Positions 34,227 through 43,247 of a DNA stretch of 64,000 bases are shown here, in pieces; the first letter of the stretch is position 1, and the number at the start of each line of letters is the position of its first letter. The DNA comes from Marinobacterium_D sp050908845 (GTDB lineage Bacteria; Pseudomonadota; Gammaproteobacteria; Pseudomonadales; Balneatricaceae). The stretch is from contig NZ_CP194171.1 in the NCBI RefSeq assembly GCF_050908845.1, positions 2,480,001 through 2,544,000 on the forward strand, read 5' to 3'. Below the pieces are notes generated by a model, which did not search any database, had not been told where the DNA came from, and saw only the letters and a program-made list of their open reading frames with translations. A program made the position numbers and the translations under genes.

Positions 34227-35117
34227 CTACCAGGGGTTATTCCGAAACCAGCTTTCCAGGTAGTCGATCAGCGCGCGAACGGCGGGAAGCTGATGCTTGC
34301 GCGAGGCATAGAGGATATAGATTTTCAAATCTTCCGGGCGCCACTGCGGCAACACCGGGACCAGTTCACCGCTCGCCAGATACCCGGCTACGAGGTAGGT
34401 GGGTTGCATAGCGATGCCCATCCCTTCGAGGGCGGCCTTCATCACCGCCGTGACCTCGTTAGCGCTGAGGCGACAGCGGATATCGATATCGACCGTCTCA
34501 TCCTGGCTGTTTCTCAGATGCCAGACATGACGACCAAAATTCTTGTAGCCGAGGCAGTCATGTTCGGACAGTGCCTGAGGGTTTGGCGGCACTCCCCGCT
34601 GTTCAAGATAATCTGGAGACGCGACCAGTACCGACTCGCAGGTGGCCACGGGCTTGCCGATCAGCGCAGGGTCGGGGTTGGACGCGAACCTCAGCGTAAG
34701 ATCGATGCGCTGGGCGGTTAAGTCGGTCACCGTGTCCTGCAATTCAATATCAATTGTCACCCTGGGGTACTGGCTCATAAACCCTTTTAAGGCCGGCACC
34801 AGTTGCGAGAACCCAAAGGACATACTGGTCGCCAGTCGCAGATGACCGCTAGGCTCCTGCTGAGCGGTACCCAGCTGCGGGAGCGCGTCCGCCTGTTCCA
34901 GCCAGGCTTCCACCTCAGGCAAGCACTGCTCGCCGGCGCTGGTCAGGGAGATTTTTCGCGTAGTGCGGTGGAACAGCCGCGCCTGCAACCAGCTCTCCAT
35001 CGCTTCCAGGTGGCGGCTCACCATGGGACGGGACATCTCCAGCCGGTCCGCGGTGCGGGTAAAACTGCCGGAATAGGCCAGATCCACAAACACCTTTGCT
35101 GCTGTAACCCTGTCCAT
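34227..35117 (-). CDS. LysR-family transcriptional regulator
   Basis: A 296-residue LysR regulator with the N-terminal winged helix (FVDLAYSGSFTRTADRLEMSRPMVSRHLEAME) and a substrate-binding domain of the CrgA/DmlR branch. A GGAG site precedes the ATG. It is divergent from the metallo-beta-lactamase-fold gene, which is its likely target; a dyad at 35152-35170 fits a LysR site. No terminator separates it from the convergent amphi-Trp gene. Confidence 0.92.
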   Translation of the reverse strand: MDRVTAAKVFVDLAYSGSFTRTADRLEMSRPMVSRHLEAMESWLQARLFHRTTRKISLTSAGEQCLPEVEAWLEQADALPQLGTAQQEPSGHLRLATSMSFGFSQLVPALKGFMSQYPRVTIDIELQDTVTDLTAQRIDLTLRFASNPDPALIGKPVATCESVLVASPDYLEQRGVPPNPQALSEHDCLGYKNFGRHVWHLRNSQDETVDIDIRCRLSANEVTAVMKAALEGMGIAMQPTYLVAGYLASGELVPVLPQWRPEDLKIYILYASRKHQLPAVRALIDYLESWFRNNPW

Positions 35118-35151
35118 TTCTGTTCACTCCGACCATTTGCTCGTAATACGA

Positions 35152-35170
35152 AATAATGATGAACGTTATT
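35152..35170. promoter_or_regulatory. Probable LysR-type operator
   Basis: AATAA (35152-35156) and TTATT (35166-35170) form an inverted repeat with a 9-base gap in the 138-bp divergent region. This has the ATAA-N9-TTAT form typical of LysR sites. Confidence 0.45.
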
Positions 35171-35255
35171 AGGTGTTTTTAATAGTCCAATTAAGCGCCA
35201 GAATCACTCCCATAGTTGATCAAAAGATCACCATTCCAGACTAGGGGAGTTCACT

Positions 35256-36152
35256 ATGAAACTTACATTTACCCGTAACCCGCTGATAAACGCTGCTGCA
35301 ACCCTGATGATGACCGGAACCCTGATGGCCTCAGCAACGGCCGTTGCCGCGGAACGCCTGGATCTGGATGTCTACAATGCAGGTCCCAACAGCTTTCATG
35401 TGAATGCCACACTGGTAACCGGCGAGACGGAAGCGCTGCTGATCGATACCGGATTCACCAAAGCCGATGCGCTGCGCATAGCGGCCAAGGTGCTGGATTC
35501 CGGTAAGCCGCTGAAGACCATTTTTATCAGTCAGGCAGACCCGGATTTCTACTTCGGTGCCGAGGTGCTGAAACAGCAGTTCCCGGATGCCCGGGTGATT
35601 ACGACCCCGGCTGTACGCGAAGTGATCGAGAAAAAGATGCAGGGCAAGATCGGCTTCTGGGGCCCGAAACTGGGTGCCAACGCGCCGGTATCGCCGGTGT
35701 TGCCAGAGATTTATGAGGGTGACAGCCTGACCCTCGATGGTCATGTGATTGAGATTCGCGGCACCGAGGGTCCCCTGGCTCATCGACCTTACCTGTGGAT
35801 TCCCGATAACCAGACGATCCTTGGCGATATCGCTGTTTTCTCCAATCTGCACCTTTGGACCGCAGATACTCAGACCGATGCGGAACTGGATGCCTGGACC
35901 GAGCAGCTCGAAACCATGCTGGCACTCAACCCGGAAACAGTGATCCCGGGCCACATGGCTGCTGGTTCTGATCTGACCTCGAGCAGCATTGAGTATTCCC
36001 AGGAGTATCTCGCCAATTTCCGCCGTGCCGTTGAAGCAAGCGATACCAGTGAGCAGGTGAAAGCGGCCATGACAGGGCATTACCCGGATGCCGGGCTTGG
36101 TATCGCACTGGATATCGGTGCTAAGGTCCACACCGGTGAAATGCAGTGGTAA
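35256..36152 (+). CDS. Exported metallo-beta-lactamase-fold protein with lost HxHxDH motif
   Basis: A 298-residue periplasmic protein with a signal peptide (cleavage after about residue 31, AVAA). The MBL fold is recognisable: LLIDTGFT, a strand-loop reading SQADPDFYFG where HxHxDH should be (about 92-101), and the late VIPGHM with its His. Three of the four residues of the zinc motif are replaced, so normal metallohydrolase chemistry is unlikely unless metal binding is rearranged. It is the first gene of a probable LysR-controlled unit with the DsbA-like gene. Confidence 0.82.
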   Translation: MKLTFTRNPLINAAATLMMTGTLMASATAVAAERLDLDVYNAGPNSFHVNATLVTGETEALLIDTGFTKADALRIAAKVLDSGKPLKTIFISQADPDFYFGAEVLKQQFPDARVITTPAVREVIEKKMQGKIGFWGPKLGANAPVSPVLPEIYEGDSLTLDGHVIEIRGTEGPLAHRPYLWIPDNQTILGDIAVFSNLHLWTADTQTDAELDAWTEQLETMLALNPETVIPGHMAAGSDLTSSSIEYSQEYLANFRRAVEASDTSEQVKAAMTGHYPDAGLGIALDIGAKVHTGEMQW

Positions 36153-36192
36153 CCGAATAAGAGCTAATGGCGGTAAACACAGGAGAACCTAA

Positions 36193-36825
36193 ATGCTGAC
36201 AGTGCACTACATCTTCGATCCCATGTGCGGTTGGTGCTACGGCGCGACCGAACTGATGGCCGAGCTGCAGCAGAGAGCCCGGCAGGGAGAACTCGCATTG
36301 ATGCTGCACCCAGGTGGCATGATGCCGCGACGCGCGATCGATCCGGGCTTTCGCCAGCATATCCTGCAGGCGGACCAGCGCATCGCTGAGCTGACCGGCG
36401 CGGAGTTTGGCGAGCCCTACCAGGAACGTGTCGCCAGCAACGGCCCGCTGGTTCTCGATTCGATGATCACCGCACAGGCGATTATTGCTGGCCAATCCTT
36501 AGGGATAGATGGGGTGGATCTGCTCAAGACGATCCAGCAGGCGCATTATCAGTACGGCATGGATGTAGCGGATGAAGCCACTCTGAGAAACCTGGCGGTA
36601 GATCTGGGCGCTGACGGGGCGCAATGGAACGATGCGATGGACGCTGCGGAGCTGCAGCTCGACAGCTCACTGCAGCAGACTCGGGAGTTGATGGGACGCT
36701 TTGGTGTGCAGGGATTCCCGGCGCTGCTGGTTGAGAGTGATGCCGGTTGGCAAAGCCTGGCCCACCAGTCCTACTACGGAAATCCGGCGGGCTGGTCCCG
36801 GGTGCTGGATCAACTAATCGACTAG
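36193..36825 (+). CDS. DsbA-family (FrnE-like) thiol oxidoreductase
   Basis: A 210-residue thioredoxin-fold protein with a helical insertion. The active site CGWC is in DPMCGWCY (about residues 11-17) and a cis-Pro is in GVQGFPALLV. No signal peptide, so cytoplasmic, like FrnE. AGGAG lies before the ATG. It is 40 bases after the MBL-fold gene and ends at a strong terminator, so the two form one transcript. Confidence 0.87.
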   Translation: MLTVHYIFDPMCGWCYGATELMAELQQRARQGELALMLHPGGMMPRRAIDPGFRQHILQADQRIAELTGAEFGEPYQERVASNGPLVLDSMITAQAIIAGQSLGIDGVDLLKTIQQAHYQYGMDVADEATLRNLAVDLGADGAQWNDAMDAAELQLDSSLQQTRELMGRFGVQGFPALLVESDAGWQSLAHQSYYGNPAGWSRVLDQLID

Positions 36826-37142
36826 GTTCGATCGCGCTCTCAAGCGCCCTCGCTTTATCAATGCGCTCAACCTGATATTTCCCCGAATATGTTGACGCTT
36901 TTTCGCCTTTCCGGCCTCACACACGGCTGGAAGGGCTTTTTTGTGTCGGCATCTGCAGGTTTGATCGTTGGGCTGGTTTAACAGCTTTCCGACGCTCTCT
37001 CGTTCGATTCACGAACACCATCTAGGGATTAAACCGGTGATTTATGAATTAGAGAGATAGTCTTAATGAACCCCGACCCCTTAATACCTGCTAACCCAAT
37101 CTTTTATAGTTTTCAGCTCAGCGTAACGCGGCCGTTTTCATA
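36826..37142. other. Gene-free gap before the molybdenum hydroxylase genes
   Basis: 317 bp. Apart from the terminator at 36905-36942 I see no gene, repeat or RNA. No ribosome site precedes the ATG at 37143. No reading frame in the final 200 bp encodes the missing N-terminus of the small subunit. Confidence 0.6.
36905..36942 (+). terminator. Strong terminator after the DsbA-like gene
   Basis: A 12-bp stem with G-T pairs (36905-36916 with 36925-36936) and an 8-base loop is followed by six T. Confidence 0.8.
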
Positions 37143-37574
37143 ATGTATGGAATCGCCTCTGCCACTGGAAGTGGTGGATTCCAGGGGGCGGCGTTGATCT
37201 GGCTAAACCTGCCCGGCACCAAGTTCGGTTGCGGCATGGCGATGTGCGGTGCCTGCACCGTGCATATGGATGGCAGCCCGGTCCGCTCCTGTTCCACTCC
37301 GATCCAGATAGCCGAGGGCAAAAAAATTACGACCATCGAAGGTGTCGAGTCGCCTGCCGCCAGGGCGGTAAAGGAAGCCTGGACCGAGATTCAGGTGCCA
37401 CAGTGTGGTTACTGCCAGTCCGGCCAGGTGATGTCGGCGGTGGCGCTGCTGGAGGGTAACACCAACCCCAGCGATGACGAGATCGATGCCGCCATGTCCG
37501 GCAACATCTGTCGCTGTGCGACCTACGCCCGCATCCGTAAAGCGATCAAGAGTGCCGCAGAGCAGCTTGGTTAA
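37143..37574 (+). CDS. (2Fe-2S) small subunit of an isoquinoline-oxidoreductase-like enzyme, abnormal N-terminus
   Basis: A 143-residue xanthine-oxidase-family small subunit passing electrons from the molybdenum subunit. From residue 22 (LNLPGTKFGCG) it is normal: plant-type 2Fe-2S cysteines at about 30, 35, 38 and 50, then the helical-domain cluster in QCGYCQSG and ICRCAT. Residues 1-21 are Gly/Ala/Ser-rich and do not resemble the beta-strand start (FTLNG ... TPLLWVLRD) of the family, and about 10 residues are missing. There is no ribosome site. It may be an inactivated or rearranged gene. Confidence 0.65.
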   Translation: MYGIASATGSGGFQGAALIWLNLPGTKFGCGMAMCGACTVHMDGSPVRSCSTPIQIAEGKKITTIEGVESPAARAVKEAWTEIQVPQCGYCQSGQVMSAVALLEGNTNPSDDEIDAAMSGNICRCATYARIRKAIKSAAEQLG

Positions 37575-37608
37575 TCCCTGACCCAACAGATTACAAGGAG
37601 GCTGTCTC

Positions 37609-39825
37609 ATGCGTTTCATGTCCGAGTTCATCTCTGCAAACTCGCCAGAACAGCAGCCCAGGGGCGGCACCAGCCGCCGCGGATTTTTAAAGCTGATGGG
37701 TGGGGCCGGCGCCGGTCTGACTCTGGCGATCAACACACCGTTCTCACTGGCCAACGCCAGCGAATCTGCCGCCTCGCTCGACGCTGATGACGATTTTGCT
37801 CCCAACGCCTTTGTGAGGATTGCACCGGATAACACCGTATCGGTGGTGATCAAGCATATCGAGGCGGGCCAGGGCACCTTTACCGGTCTGTCCACCATCG
37901 TGGCGGATGAGCTGGATGCGGCCTGGAGCCAGGTGGTACCGGTACCGGCGCCGGCCGACGCGAGCCGCTACAACAACCTGGCGTTCGGCCCGATGCAGGG
38001 TACCGGCGGCAGTACCGCGATTGCCAACTCCTGGGAGCAGCTGCGTATCGCCGGCGCGACGGCGAAGGCGATGCTGGTCGCCGCTGCGGCCCAGGCCTGG
38101 AATGTGCCGGCTTCAGAGATCCTTGTTTCCCAGGGCGTACTGAGCCACCCCTCGGGGCGTGAAGCGACCTTCGGTGAAATGGCCGACCGGGCCGCCCAGC
38201 TGCCCGTCCCCGAGCCCAAGAGCATCACCCTGAAAACCCCGGATCAGTTCGTTCATATCGGCAAGTCGGTGACGCGCAAGGATGTCGGGAAGAACGACGG
38301 CACCGCGATCTTCACCCAGGATTTCAAGCTGGATGGTATGCTGACCGCGCTAGTGCTGCATCCGCCGCGTTTTGGCGCCAAGCTGGTGAGTTTTGATGAC
38401 AGCGAAACCCGAGCTTCAAACGGCGTCGTCGATGTGGTGGAGATTCCCAGCGGCATTGCCGTGCTGGCGAAGGATTACGGGAGCGCCCATGTGGGCCGCG
38501 GCAAGCTAAAGGCGGAATGGGACGAGTCCGGTGCCATCAACCAGAGCAGCGACGAAATGATGGCCGAATACCGCGAGCTGTCGCTGAAAGAGGGCCTGCC
38601 GGCCCGTAACGACGGTGATGCAGCCGCTGCAATTAGCGATGCGGCCAGCGTTGTTGAAGCGACCTACGAGTTCCCGTATCTGTCCCATGCGCCGATGGAA
38701 CCGATGAACTGTGTCGCGCTGGTTAAACCGGATGGCTGCGAAGTCTGGAACGGCGAACAGTTCCAGACCGTGGACCAGAACAACATCGCGGCGGTGCTCG
38801 GAATCACGCCGGAGCAGGTGAAGATCAACATGCTTTACGCCGGCGGCAGCTTCGGCCGCCGTGCCAATCCGCACTCCGATTACCTGGTTGAAACCGTCCA
38901 TATCGCCAAGGCCAAACCGGGCGTACCGGTGAAACTGGTCTGGAGTCGTGAGGATGACACCCACGCCGGTTACTATCGTCCGGCCTATGTGCATCGTCTA
39001 CGCGCCGGGCTCGATGCAGAAGGCAATATCACCGGCTGGCAGCAGCATATTGTCGGTCAGTCGATCGCTCAGGGGACGCTGTTTGAAGGTGGCATGGTCA
39101 AGGAGGGTATCGACCACACCTCGGTCGAGGGTGCGTCAAATCTCCCGTACGCCATTCCGAACCTGAAGGTGGCACTGACCACAACCCAAAAGCAGGTGCC
39201 GGTGCTCTGGTGGCGTTCCGTGGGCAGCACCCATACTGCCTATGCCGCAGAAGCCTTTATGGATAAACTGGCCACCCAGGCGGGTAAGGATCCGGTGGAG
39301 CTGCGCATGCAGCTGCTGAAAGATCATCCGCGCTGGCAGGGCGTGCTTAAACTGGCTGCCGAAAAAGCGGGCTGGGGCAGCGAGGTGCCGGCAGGTCGCG
39401 GTCGGGGTGTAGCCGTGCATAAATCCTTCGGCACCTACGTGGCGCAGGTGGCCGAGGTCTCACTGACCGGTTCCGGCCAGCTCAAGGTGGAAAAGGTGGT
39501 CTGCGCCGTGGACTGCGGCGTGCCGATCAACCCGGATATTATCCGTGCCCAGATGGAAGGCGGTATCGGCTTTGGTCTTTCAGCGGCGCTGATGTCCGCC
39601 ATCACCCTGGATAAAGGCAAGGTGGTGGAGTCCAACTTCCACAACTACCAGGTGCTGCGCATCAACCAGATGCCGGAGATCGAGGTGCATATCGTGCCGT
39701 CCACCGAACCGCCCACCGGCGTTGGTGAGCCAGGTGTGCCGCCGATCGCGCCGGCTGTCGCCAATGCCCTCGCGGCACTGACCGGTAAGCGCTACCACCA
39801 GTTGCCGATCAAGCTGGATGCCTGA
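37609..39825 (+). CDS. Molybdopterin-binding subunit of an isoquinoline-oxidoreductase-like aldehyde/xanthine hydroxylase
   Basis: A 738-residue IorB-like large subunit. A Tat signal (SRRGFLKLMGG, about residues 23-33) indicates folded export to the periplasm. Cofactor-binding segments include GGSFGRRANP, the WWRSVGSTHTAYAAEAF region and the catalytic Glu in GVGEPGVPPIAP near the C-terminus. It hydroxylates a heteroaromatic or aldehyde substrate in family members. AAGGAGG lies before the ATG and the small-subunit gene ends 34 bases earlier. No membrane cytochrome subunit follows. Substrate unknown. Confidence 0.85.
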   Translation: MRFMSEFISANSPEQQPRGGTSRRGFLKLMGGAGAGLTLAINTPFSLANASESAASLDADDDFAPNAFVRIAPDNTVSVVIKHIEAGQGTFTGLSTIVADELDAAWSQVVPVPAPADASRYNNLAFGPMQGTGGSTAIANSWEQLRIAGATAKAMLVAAAAQAWNVPASEILVSQGVLSHPSGREATFGEMADRAAQLPVPEPKSITLKTPDQFVHIGKSVTRKDVGKNDGTAIFTQDFKLDGMLTALVLHPPRFGAKLVSFDDSETRASNGVVDVVEIPSGIAVLAKDYGSAHVGRGKLKAEWDESGAINQSSDEMMAEYRELSLKEGLPARNDGDAAAAISDAASVVEATYEFPYLSHAPMEPMNCVALVKPDGCEVWNGEQFQTVDQNNIAAVLGITPEQVKINMLYAGGSFGRRANPHSDYLVETVHIAKAKPGVPVKLVWSREDDTHAGYYRPAYVHRLRAGLDAEGNITGWQQHIVGQSIAQGTLFEGGMVKEGIDHTSVEGASNLPYAIPNLKVALTTTQKQVPVLWWRSVGSTHTAYAAEAFMDKLATQAGKDPVELRMQLLKDHPRWQGVLKLAAEKAGWGSEVPAGRGRGVAVHKSFGTYVAQVAEVSLTGSGQLKVEKVVCAVDCGVPINPDIIRAQMEGGIGFGLSAALMSAITLDKGKVVESNFHNYQVLRINQMPEIEVHIVPSTEPPTGVGEPGVPPIAPAVANALAALTGKRYHQLPIKLDA

Positions 39826-39850
39826 TCTGATCAGCTAAACGGCTAGGCGT

Positions 39851-39887
39851 AAAACGGCGGAATCCCTCAAGGAACCGCCGTTTTTTT
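39851..39887 (+). terminator. Terminator after the molybdenum hydroxylase operon
   Basis: ACGGCGG/CCGCCGT stem (39854-39860 with 39875-39881) with a further inner TCC/GGA pairing and seven T. Strong intrinsic terminator. Confidence 0.85.
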
Positions 39888-40115
39888 ATCCCCGCCCCTA
39901 GGAACGACGCACTAGTCGAGATAACCGCCCAAGTTCTGGTTCACAGCCGTGGCGGATTTAACCGGCGCGAGGGAGCGCGTAAGCAGGGAAAGGTTGGCAG
40001 GGAGGCAGAAGGAATCCGCCGTCCCTTGATATGTTTTACTGCGAGAGAGCGGTTCTACCTCAGTGTATACAGTCAACTGATAAACGGGGGGGGAAGTGTC
40101 TGGGTTAGCGTTCGA
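39888..40115. other. Gene-free gap between convergent genes
   Basis: About 230 bp between two terminators with a run of nine G at 40086-40093 region. I see no ORF with support, no tRNA and no repeat. Confidence 0.55.
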
Positions 40116-40139
40116 AAAGCGCCGTTGGGCGCCTTTTTA
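40115..40139 (-). terminator. Terminator after the dioxygenase-like gene
   Basis: GCGCC (40119-40123), GTTG loop, GGCGC (40128-40132), followed by TTTT on the minus strand and by TTTTT on the plus strand. It can act both ways; the gene ending at 40152 on the minus strand is the likely user. Confidence 0.55.
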
Positions 40140-40151
40140 TCAGTGGACACC

Positions 40152-40724
40152 TCACGCAATCACAAAGGTAAATTCTCCGCTTAACTGCCCGTTGCTTCGG
40201 ACCGGTTTGAACTGTAACTGGTCGCGCTCTTTGCCGCCCCACCATTCATTGCCGGTCTGACCTTGCAGATAAAGTTGTGTGGTTAACAGTTCATGCCCGT
40301 CACGCCAGAGTTTGACATGGATATGAGGTGGGCGGGAGCTATAAGGTACCGGGTATAAGGTTTGGAATTGATAACGGCCGTCATCTTGTGTCACCGTTGC
40401 GCCAAAACCAGCAAAGCTGGCGTCAAAGTTCTCGTGGTTGGATTGACGAGGATGGTCATAAATACCCTGGCCGTCGCACTGCCAGATTTCAACTTTAATA
40501 TCGGGAATCGGATTGCCGTTGGTGTCAATGACCTGACCATAGAGCAGAATTGGCTCGCCTGTCAGTCCGTTCGCCTGCGTTATTAAGTTCTCACGCAGTG
40601 GAATAGGCACGACAGGATAAAAAGGCCCTTCGGTTTGTTTGGGGGTGGGTGTTCGCCTGCTGGCTGCTTTCAGCGCCGGCGTGAACAGCAGCATCCACAA
40701 AGCTAAAAAATTTCGCCTTTCCAT
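40152..40724 (-). CDS. Intradiol ring-cleavage dioxygenase-like exported protein
   Basis: A 190-residue protein of the protocatechuate 3,4-dioxygenase fold. The iron ligands appear intact: Tyr in GIYDHP and Tyr-His-His in VPYSSRPPHIHVKL. These enzymes cleave catechols between the hydroxyls. The N-terminus (MERRNFLALWMLLFTPALKA) looks like a signal peptide, so it may act outside the cytoplasm. I start at 40724, with AGGTGA 6 bases upstream. Codon use is noticeably more AT-rich than its neighbours, a hint of transfer. Confidence 0.8.
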   Translation of the reverse strand: MERRNFLALWMLLFTPALKAASRRTPTPKQTEGPFYPVVPIPLRENLITQANGLTGEPILLYGQVIDTNGNPIPDIKVEIWQCDGQGIYDHPRQSNHENFDASFAGFGATVTQDDGRYQFQTLYPVPYSSRPPHIHVKLWRDGHELLTTQLYLQGQTGNEWWGGKERDQLQFKPVRSNGQLSGEFTFVIA

Positions 40725-40867
40725 GATGTCACCTGTTATTTGCATTGCTTAAATTGTGGTGAACTCTGGACGATTTTCCTGCAGGGAGATGGCTCAGCCC
40801 AGTGGTTGAGGGGTTGCCAGCGTTGATATAACTGACGTCCTGATCGAACCTGACAGGGCGTTCTGGC

Positions 40868-41293
40868 TCAGTCTTTCTGCCAAAACGGAAACATCATCGC
40901 CGTCCAGGGCAGCATGAACGACTGCATCATCGTCTGCATCTGCTGTTGGGACTGTAGTTGAAAATATTGTTGGAAGTATTGCTGAAACTGTTGTTGGAGC
41001 TGCAGCTGAATACGCTCGGCAGCTTCCAGACAGAGTTCGGCGGGTATGCAGGCTTCAACCTGTTCGCTGGCGTGAAGTCCGTCCTCAAAGCGCCCGTGTT
41101 CCCCGCGTACTCTGATCTGGTCATCTTCGAGGCTAAGTTCTATTTTCAGGTATTCCAGCCTCAGCCAGGGCAGCATCGCCGCCCAGGGCTGCAGAGGATT
41201 GAATCCAATTGGCCGCTGCAGCTCACGGCTTGCTGTGCTGCGCTTGCCGGGCAGCCATTCGCCTGTCTTTACATCCCGTTTCTGCTCAGTCAT
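40868..41293 (-). CDS. Unknown protein with Gln/aromatic-rich C-terminus
   Basis: A 141-residue protein not recognised. Residues 1-90 are ordinary and mixed; residues 95-125 are a Gln-rich amphipathic stretch with regularly spaced Phe, Tyr and Leu, followed by a Met/Phe/Trp-rich hydrophobic tail. The start at 41293 follows GGAGG by 6 bases; two upstream start codons lack such a site. It might self-associate or contact membranes. Function unknown. Confidence 0.55.
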   Translation of the reverse strand: MTEQKRDVKTGEWLPGKRSTASRELQRPIGFNPLQPWAAMLPWLRLEYLKIELSLEDDQIRVRGEHGRFEDGLHASEQVEACIPAELCLEAAERIQLQLQQQFQQYFQQYFQLQSQQQMQTMMQSFMLPWTAMMFPFWQKD

Positions 41294-41364
41294 TTCTGCC
41301 TCCATATCGGTGGTTGCCAGATTAAAGATAGGCCGGAAACCAGCAAAATGTATGACAGCGAAAA

Positions 41365-42669
41365 TTAACAAGCTTCACGGGCTGCCTGTCTGCGCCCACT
41401 GCTGACCAGCAGGCTGTAGCACAGAAGGGAACCGGCACCGGACAGGGCGATGATCATGCCCATGGCGCTGGGCGTGCCATCGGCAAAAACACCGACGAGA
41501 GCGCTTCCGGCGATGCCACCACCGTATTGCAGGGAGCCCACCAGCGCCGAGACTGCGCCTGCCTCCTGGGGAACATCGGCCAGCGCCCCGGCGATGGAGT
41601 TGCCAACAATAAAGCCGGTACAGGAAACGAACAGAAACACCGGCACCGCCAGCCCCCACAGGCCGCCCCAGTCGGTCAGTGACGCCAGGCTCACCAGCAG
41701 GCCGGAAATCATAGCGCCGAGGGTGCCGAAACCGAGCAGACGGTCCACGGAGCTTTTCATCACCAGCCGGCTGTTGAGCAGGTTTGAGCCCATGATGCCG
41801 ATAATCCCTGCACCGAACAGCAGGCCGTAATACTCAGAGGGTACGCCGTAGTAATCGATATACGCGAAGGGTGTGCCGGATACATGGGCAAACATGCCGG
41901 CATAAAAGAACGAGCCTAAGCCTAAGTAAGCAAGAATAGGTGGCTGAACGACGATCTGGCCGTAGCGTTGCAGCGTGCGGCCAAAGCTTTCGCTCCGGCG
42001 TGCCGAATCCGGCAGGGTTTCCGGGATGGTGGTCAGCGCAGCCAGGGTGAGTATGGCCACGGCCACCAGTACCCAGAAGATACCGCGCCAGCTGCTCATC
42101 GCCGCCACCTGGGCGCCGATGATCGGTCCCAGCAACGGGGCGGCGGTCATCACTGCCAGCAGAGTCGACATCATCTGCGCCGCCTTGGGACCTTCGTACA
42201 AATCGCGCACCATGGCGCGACCCAGCACAACACCGGCCGAGGCGCCGAGCGCCTGGACCACGCGCCAGAAGATGATTTCGTAAATGCTGTCCGACATGGC
42301 ACAGCCCGAGGCGCCGATAACAAACAGCCCGAGGCCCAGAGCGATCGGCAGACGACGCCCGTAGCGGTCGCTGATCGGCCCCCAGAACAGCTGGCCGACA
42401 CAGAAGCCGATCAGGTAGCTGGTAATGGTGAATTCGATGGAGCCGTGCCCGGCACCGAATGCGTCCTCCATGGCCGGCATGGCGGGAAGATAGAAATCGG
42501 TGGAGATAGAGGCGAAACCCATCAGCGCACTGAGGACACCCAGGATATGCCAGCTCACGGCTTTGTTGCGGTCGGGTTGAGCATTGGCGTTGGCGTTGGC
42601 GTTGGTGGTGGCGTTAGCGGTTGTAACTGAGTCGTTTGGGGGGACGGTCAGCGAATTGCTGGTATCTGG
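41365..42669 (-). CDS. Bcr/CflA-family multidrug efflux transporter (MFS)
   Basis: A 434-residue, 12-helix major facilitator drug/proton antiporter. It has the Bcr/CflA features STDFYLPAMP in helix 1, GPISDRYGRR in the loop after helix 2 and RVVQALGASAGVVLGRAMVRDLY near helix 5. The N-terminus carries an unusual Asn-Ala repeat encoded by a hexanucleotide repeat at about 42585-42611. Start is uncertain: the ATG at 42669 has AGGTAA upstream; a TTG 11 codons earlier is possible. Confidence 0.87.
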   Translation of the reverse strand, partial: PDTSNSLTVPPNDSVTTANATTNANANANAQPDRNKAVSWHILGVLSALMGFASISTDFYLPAMPAMEDAFGAGHGSIEFTITSYLIGFCVGQLFWGPISDRYGRRLPIALGLGLFVIGASGCAMSDSIYEIIFWRVVQALGASAGVVLGRAMVRDLYEGPKAAQMMSTLLAVMTAAPLLGPIIGAQVAAMSSWRGIFWVLVAVAILTLAALTTIPETLPDSARRSESFGRTLQRYGQIVVQPPILAYLGLGSFFYAGMFAHVSGTPFAYIDYYGVPSEYYGLLFGAGIIGIMGSNLLNSRLVMKSSVDRLLGFGTLGAMISGLLVSLASLTDWGGLWGLAVPVFLFVSCTGFIVGNSIAGALADVPQEAGAVSALVGSLQYGGGIAGSALVGVFADGTPSAMGMIIALSGAGSLLCYSLLVSSGRRQAAREAC

Positions 42670-42947
42670 CATCTTGACGGTTACCTGAGCGATAGCTTGC
42701 AAAAACTCTGCGAAAGCGTGTCTTGAGACAGGTTGGGTGCCTGACTGCAGAGGTTGAAAACGATTAGAGAAACTGCCGATGGAAGGGGAGCTCGCGTGAC
42801 GAGGTGTCCGGCAGTTTCCAGTAATTAACAGTCTATTGAGTTATCGGGTAGATTAGAAATGTGGTTTTTAGCTTGAATTTATGTTCTGAATTCATAAGTC
42901 GAGCACAAAACCTGGTGAACGCAAGCGAGACAACGGTATCAACAGAT

Positions 42948-43241
42948 ATGCGAAAGAACCCCGAGATTAGCCACTGCGAACTCTGTGAAAGAGAGGCTCC
43001 GCTGACCTTTCACCATCTGATTCCCCGCAAGTTGCACCGTCGGCCGCGCTTCAAAAAGGGCTATAGCCAGGAGCAGTTACAGCAGGGCGTCTGGCTCTGT
43101 TACCCCTGTCACCGGGCGATCCATAAATTCCATGACGAGATGGCGCTGGGGCTGCACCTGAATACCCGGGACCTGCTGCTTGCCGATCCCGAGGTCAGCC
43201 GTCACGTCACCTGGGTAAAGAAGCAGAAAATCCGCCAGTAA
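42948..43241 (+). CDS. HNH-type small nuclease-like protein
   Basis: A 97-residue protein with paired CxxC groups (CELC and CYPC) and an HH ... H core (FHHLIPRKLHRR and CHRAIHKF) of the HNH/treble-clef type. It may be a DNA-binding nuclease. The start at 42948 is chosen because the family-like region begins directly after; upstream codons are AT-rich and unlike it. It ends 6 bases before the convergent helicase gene. Target unknown. Confidence 0.7.
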   Translation: MRKNPEISHCELCEREAPLTFHHLIPRKLHRRPRFKKGYSQEQLQQGVWLCYPCHRAIHKFHDEMALGLHLNTRDLLLADPEVSRHVTWVKKQKIRQ

Positions 43242-43247
43242 GGCGTT

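Noticed and set aside
40115..40139. Orphan plus-strand terminator marking a small RNA in 39888-40115
   Set aside because: The hairpin is equally good on the minus strand, where it follows the dioxygenase-like gene; no promoter for an RNA was seen.
42585..42611. Hexanucleotide repeat at the start of the Bcr/CflA gene as a phase-variation tract
   Set aside because: Repeat unit is six bases, so changes in copy number do not shift the frame; it only lengthens an Asn-Ala stretch.
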